A stretch of 64,000 nucleotides of DNA from Deltaproteobacteria bacterium (GTDB lineage Bacteria > Desulfobacterota > Binatia > DP-6), in contig VBKF01000093.1 in the NCBI GenBank assembly GCA_005888095.1, positions 37,393 to 101,392 of the forward strand, read 5' to 3'. This document shows, piece by piece, positions 63,187 to 64,000 of the stretch. Both the position numbers and the translations under genes were made by a program. Position 1 is the stretch's first letter. Each line of letters starts with the position of its first letter. The notes under the pieces were generated by a model that was given only the letters and a program-made list of their open reading frames with translations, ran no database searches and was not told the DNA's origin.

Positions 63187-64000
63187 ATGCGTGAGACCAA
63201 AGACCGCGGGTGCCGTCTCGCCCTGCTCTTGGCGGCGACCCTGGTCTCCGGCCTCGCCGCGCGAGCCTTTGCGGGGATGATCGAAGGCGACGGCAAGGGA
63301 AAGGCGGCCAACAACTGCCTCGTGGAGCTCAGCGTCCAGGTGAGCCCGCTGCCGGCCGGTCCGAAGATGACCTGCAACGACTGCGACGCGGGCTGCGACC
63401 TCGATCAGACACCCGATGGCGTGTGCACCCTCCAGGTGGCGCTCTGCGTCAACCAGACGAACGACTCCGGCTGTACGCCGGTGGAGTTGAAGAAGGCGAT
63501 CGGCAAGGTGATGGGCGTGAAGGGCCTGAAGATGCTGCCCGCCCCATCCTCGCTGGCCGGCGACCCCTCCTGTGGAGCCTTCGCAAGCAACTTCCAGCTG
63601 AAGCTGGGCGGAAAGAAAAAGAACAGGCCCAAGACGGCCGTCGTCGTGCTCACAGGCATTTCGACCGGCAAGCGCAGGGCCCGGCGCGTCGACACAGACC
63701 ATTTCGTCCTCACCTGCAAGCCCCATCCAGCCGGAACGGACTGCCCGCTCCCTCCGACCGTCACGACCACCACGATACCGGTCGTCTGCGGCGACGGGAC
63801 CAGGGAGGGCGACGAGGAGTGCGACGACGGCAACCTCGTCGACGGGGACGGCTGCGACTCCAACTGCACGAGGACCCGCTGCGGCAACGGGATCAAGACG
63901 GGGACCGAGGCCTGTGACCCGCCGTGCGGGTCGGGCTGTCCCCAGGGTCAGGTGTGCACGAACAGCTGCACCTGCGAGACGACCACGGCCTGCGCGTGCG
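63187..64000 (+). CDS. Secreted Cys-rich protein with myxobacterial disulfide repeat (3' end outside window)
   Basis: At least 271 residues, running off the window. A signal peptide (about 1-29, ending ARAFAG) is followed by a domain with several Cys pairs (CNDCDAGCDL), a basic segment (GGKKKNRPK), a Thr-rich linker (TVTTTTIP) and then VCGDGTREGDEECDDGN, the start of the 'Myxo_disulf_rpt' repeat, with a further CGNGIKTGTEACD copy. Such repeats occur in secreted proteins of Myxococcota and related lineages. The frame is followed from the ATG at 63187. The 63051-63186 gap shows nothing else I can assign. Confidence 0.8.
   Translation, partial: MRETKDRGCRLALLLAATLVSGLAARAFAGMIEGDGKGKAANNCLVELSVQVSPLPAGPKMTCNDCDAGCDLDQTPDGVCTLQVALCVNQTNDSGCTPVELKKAIGKVMGVKGLKMLPAPSSLAGDPSCGAFASNFQLKLGGKKKNRPKTAVVVLTGISTGKRRARRVDTDHFVLTCKPHPAGTDCPLPPTVTTTTIPVVCGDGTREGDEECDDGNLVDGDGCDSNCTRTRCGNGIKTGTEACDPPCGSGCPQGQVCTNSCTCETTTACAC

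Overview
The window is very GC-rich, densely packed chromosomal DNA from a Gram-negative bacterium. The evidence for Gram-negative is an LpxL-type lipid A acyltransferase, a LolA-like protein, porin and TolC-type outer-membrane proteins, an RND pump and several lipoproteins. The last gene carries a cysteine-rich repeat of the myxobacterial type. Together with frequent GTG/TTG starts, fused membrane/spermidine-synthase-like proteins and DUF4331, this suggests an uncultured deltaproteobacterial-grade lineage (Myxococcota-, Binatota- or Desulfobacterota-like). That placement is an inference. I saw no rRNA, tRNA, CRISPR array, insertion sequence or prophage.

Layout. 1-186 is the tail of an unknown gene. 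450-3931 is a surface acylation cluster: an MBOAT acyltransferase, a coupled SGNH-like partner and an opposing SGNH lipoprotein. 3942-6089 holds an amidohydrolase, a DUF971 protein and a small unknown. 6129-13457 is one eight-gene minus-strand run: a TetR regulator, a 2-hydroxyacid dehydrogenase, an LsrK-like FGGY kinase, a HAD phosphatase, then a GldA/F/G-type ABC module with a DUF4340 protein. 13641-19952 holds a nucleotidyltransferase-like gene, an lpxL / coiled-coil / response-regulator operon, a cold-shock gene, a zinc alcohol dehydrogenase, a diheme cytochrome c, a LolA-like protein and a DUF151-like protein.

20097-27473 is a seven-gene zinc/manganese-type uptake operon: a small His/Cys protein, a porin, a ZnuA/ZnuC/ZnuB-like transporter, a membrane-fused spermidine-synthase-like protein and a lipoprotein. 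27421-36382 is an RND/adaptor/TolC efflux set, split by a PlsC acyltransferase and an opposite-strand hybrid histidine kinase. 36501-40471 is a sulfate ABC transporter operon. It is preceded by a short ORF with four consecutive Cys codons and an intrinsic terminator, which looks like a cysteine-sensing attenuator.

40490-49423 contains a DUF4143 ATPase, an HSL-type esterase, a second fused spermidine-synthase-like protein coupled to an FdhF/YdeP-type molybdoenzyme, a class III nucleotidyl cyclase homologue and a ferritin-like diiron protein. 49549-55788 is a six-gene operon: DUF4331 protein, TPR protein, two nickel/cobalt-type transporters, ECF sigma factor and RskA-type anti-sigma factor. The end holds an Lhr helicase, a GT39-like membrane protein, a DsbA-like lipoprotein and the truncated cysteine-rich secreted protein.

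A recurring feature is that several genes or operons (13641, 18736, 20097, 30678, 36544, 60139) have promoter-like hexamers so close to the start codon that the mRNA would be leaderless or nearly so.
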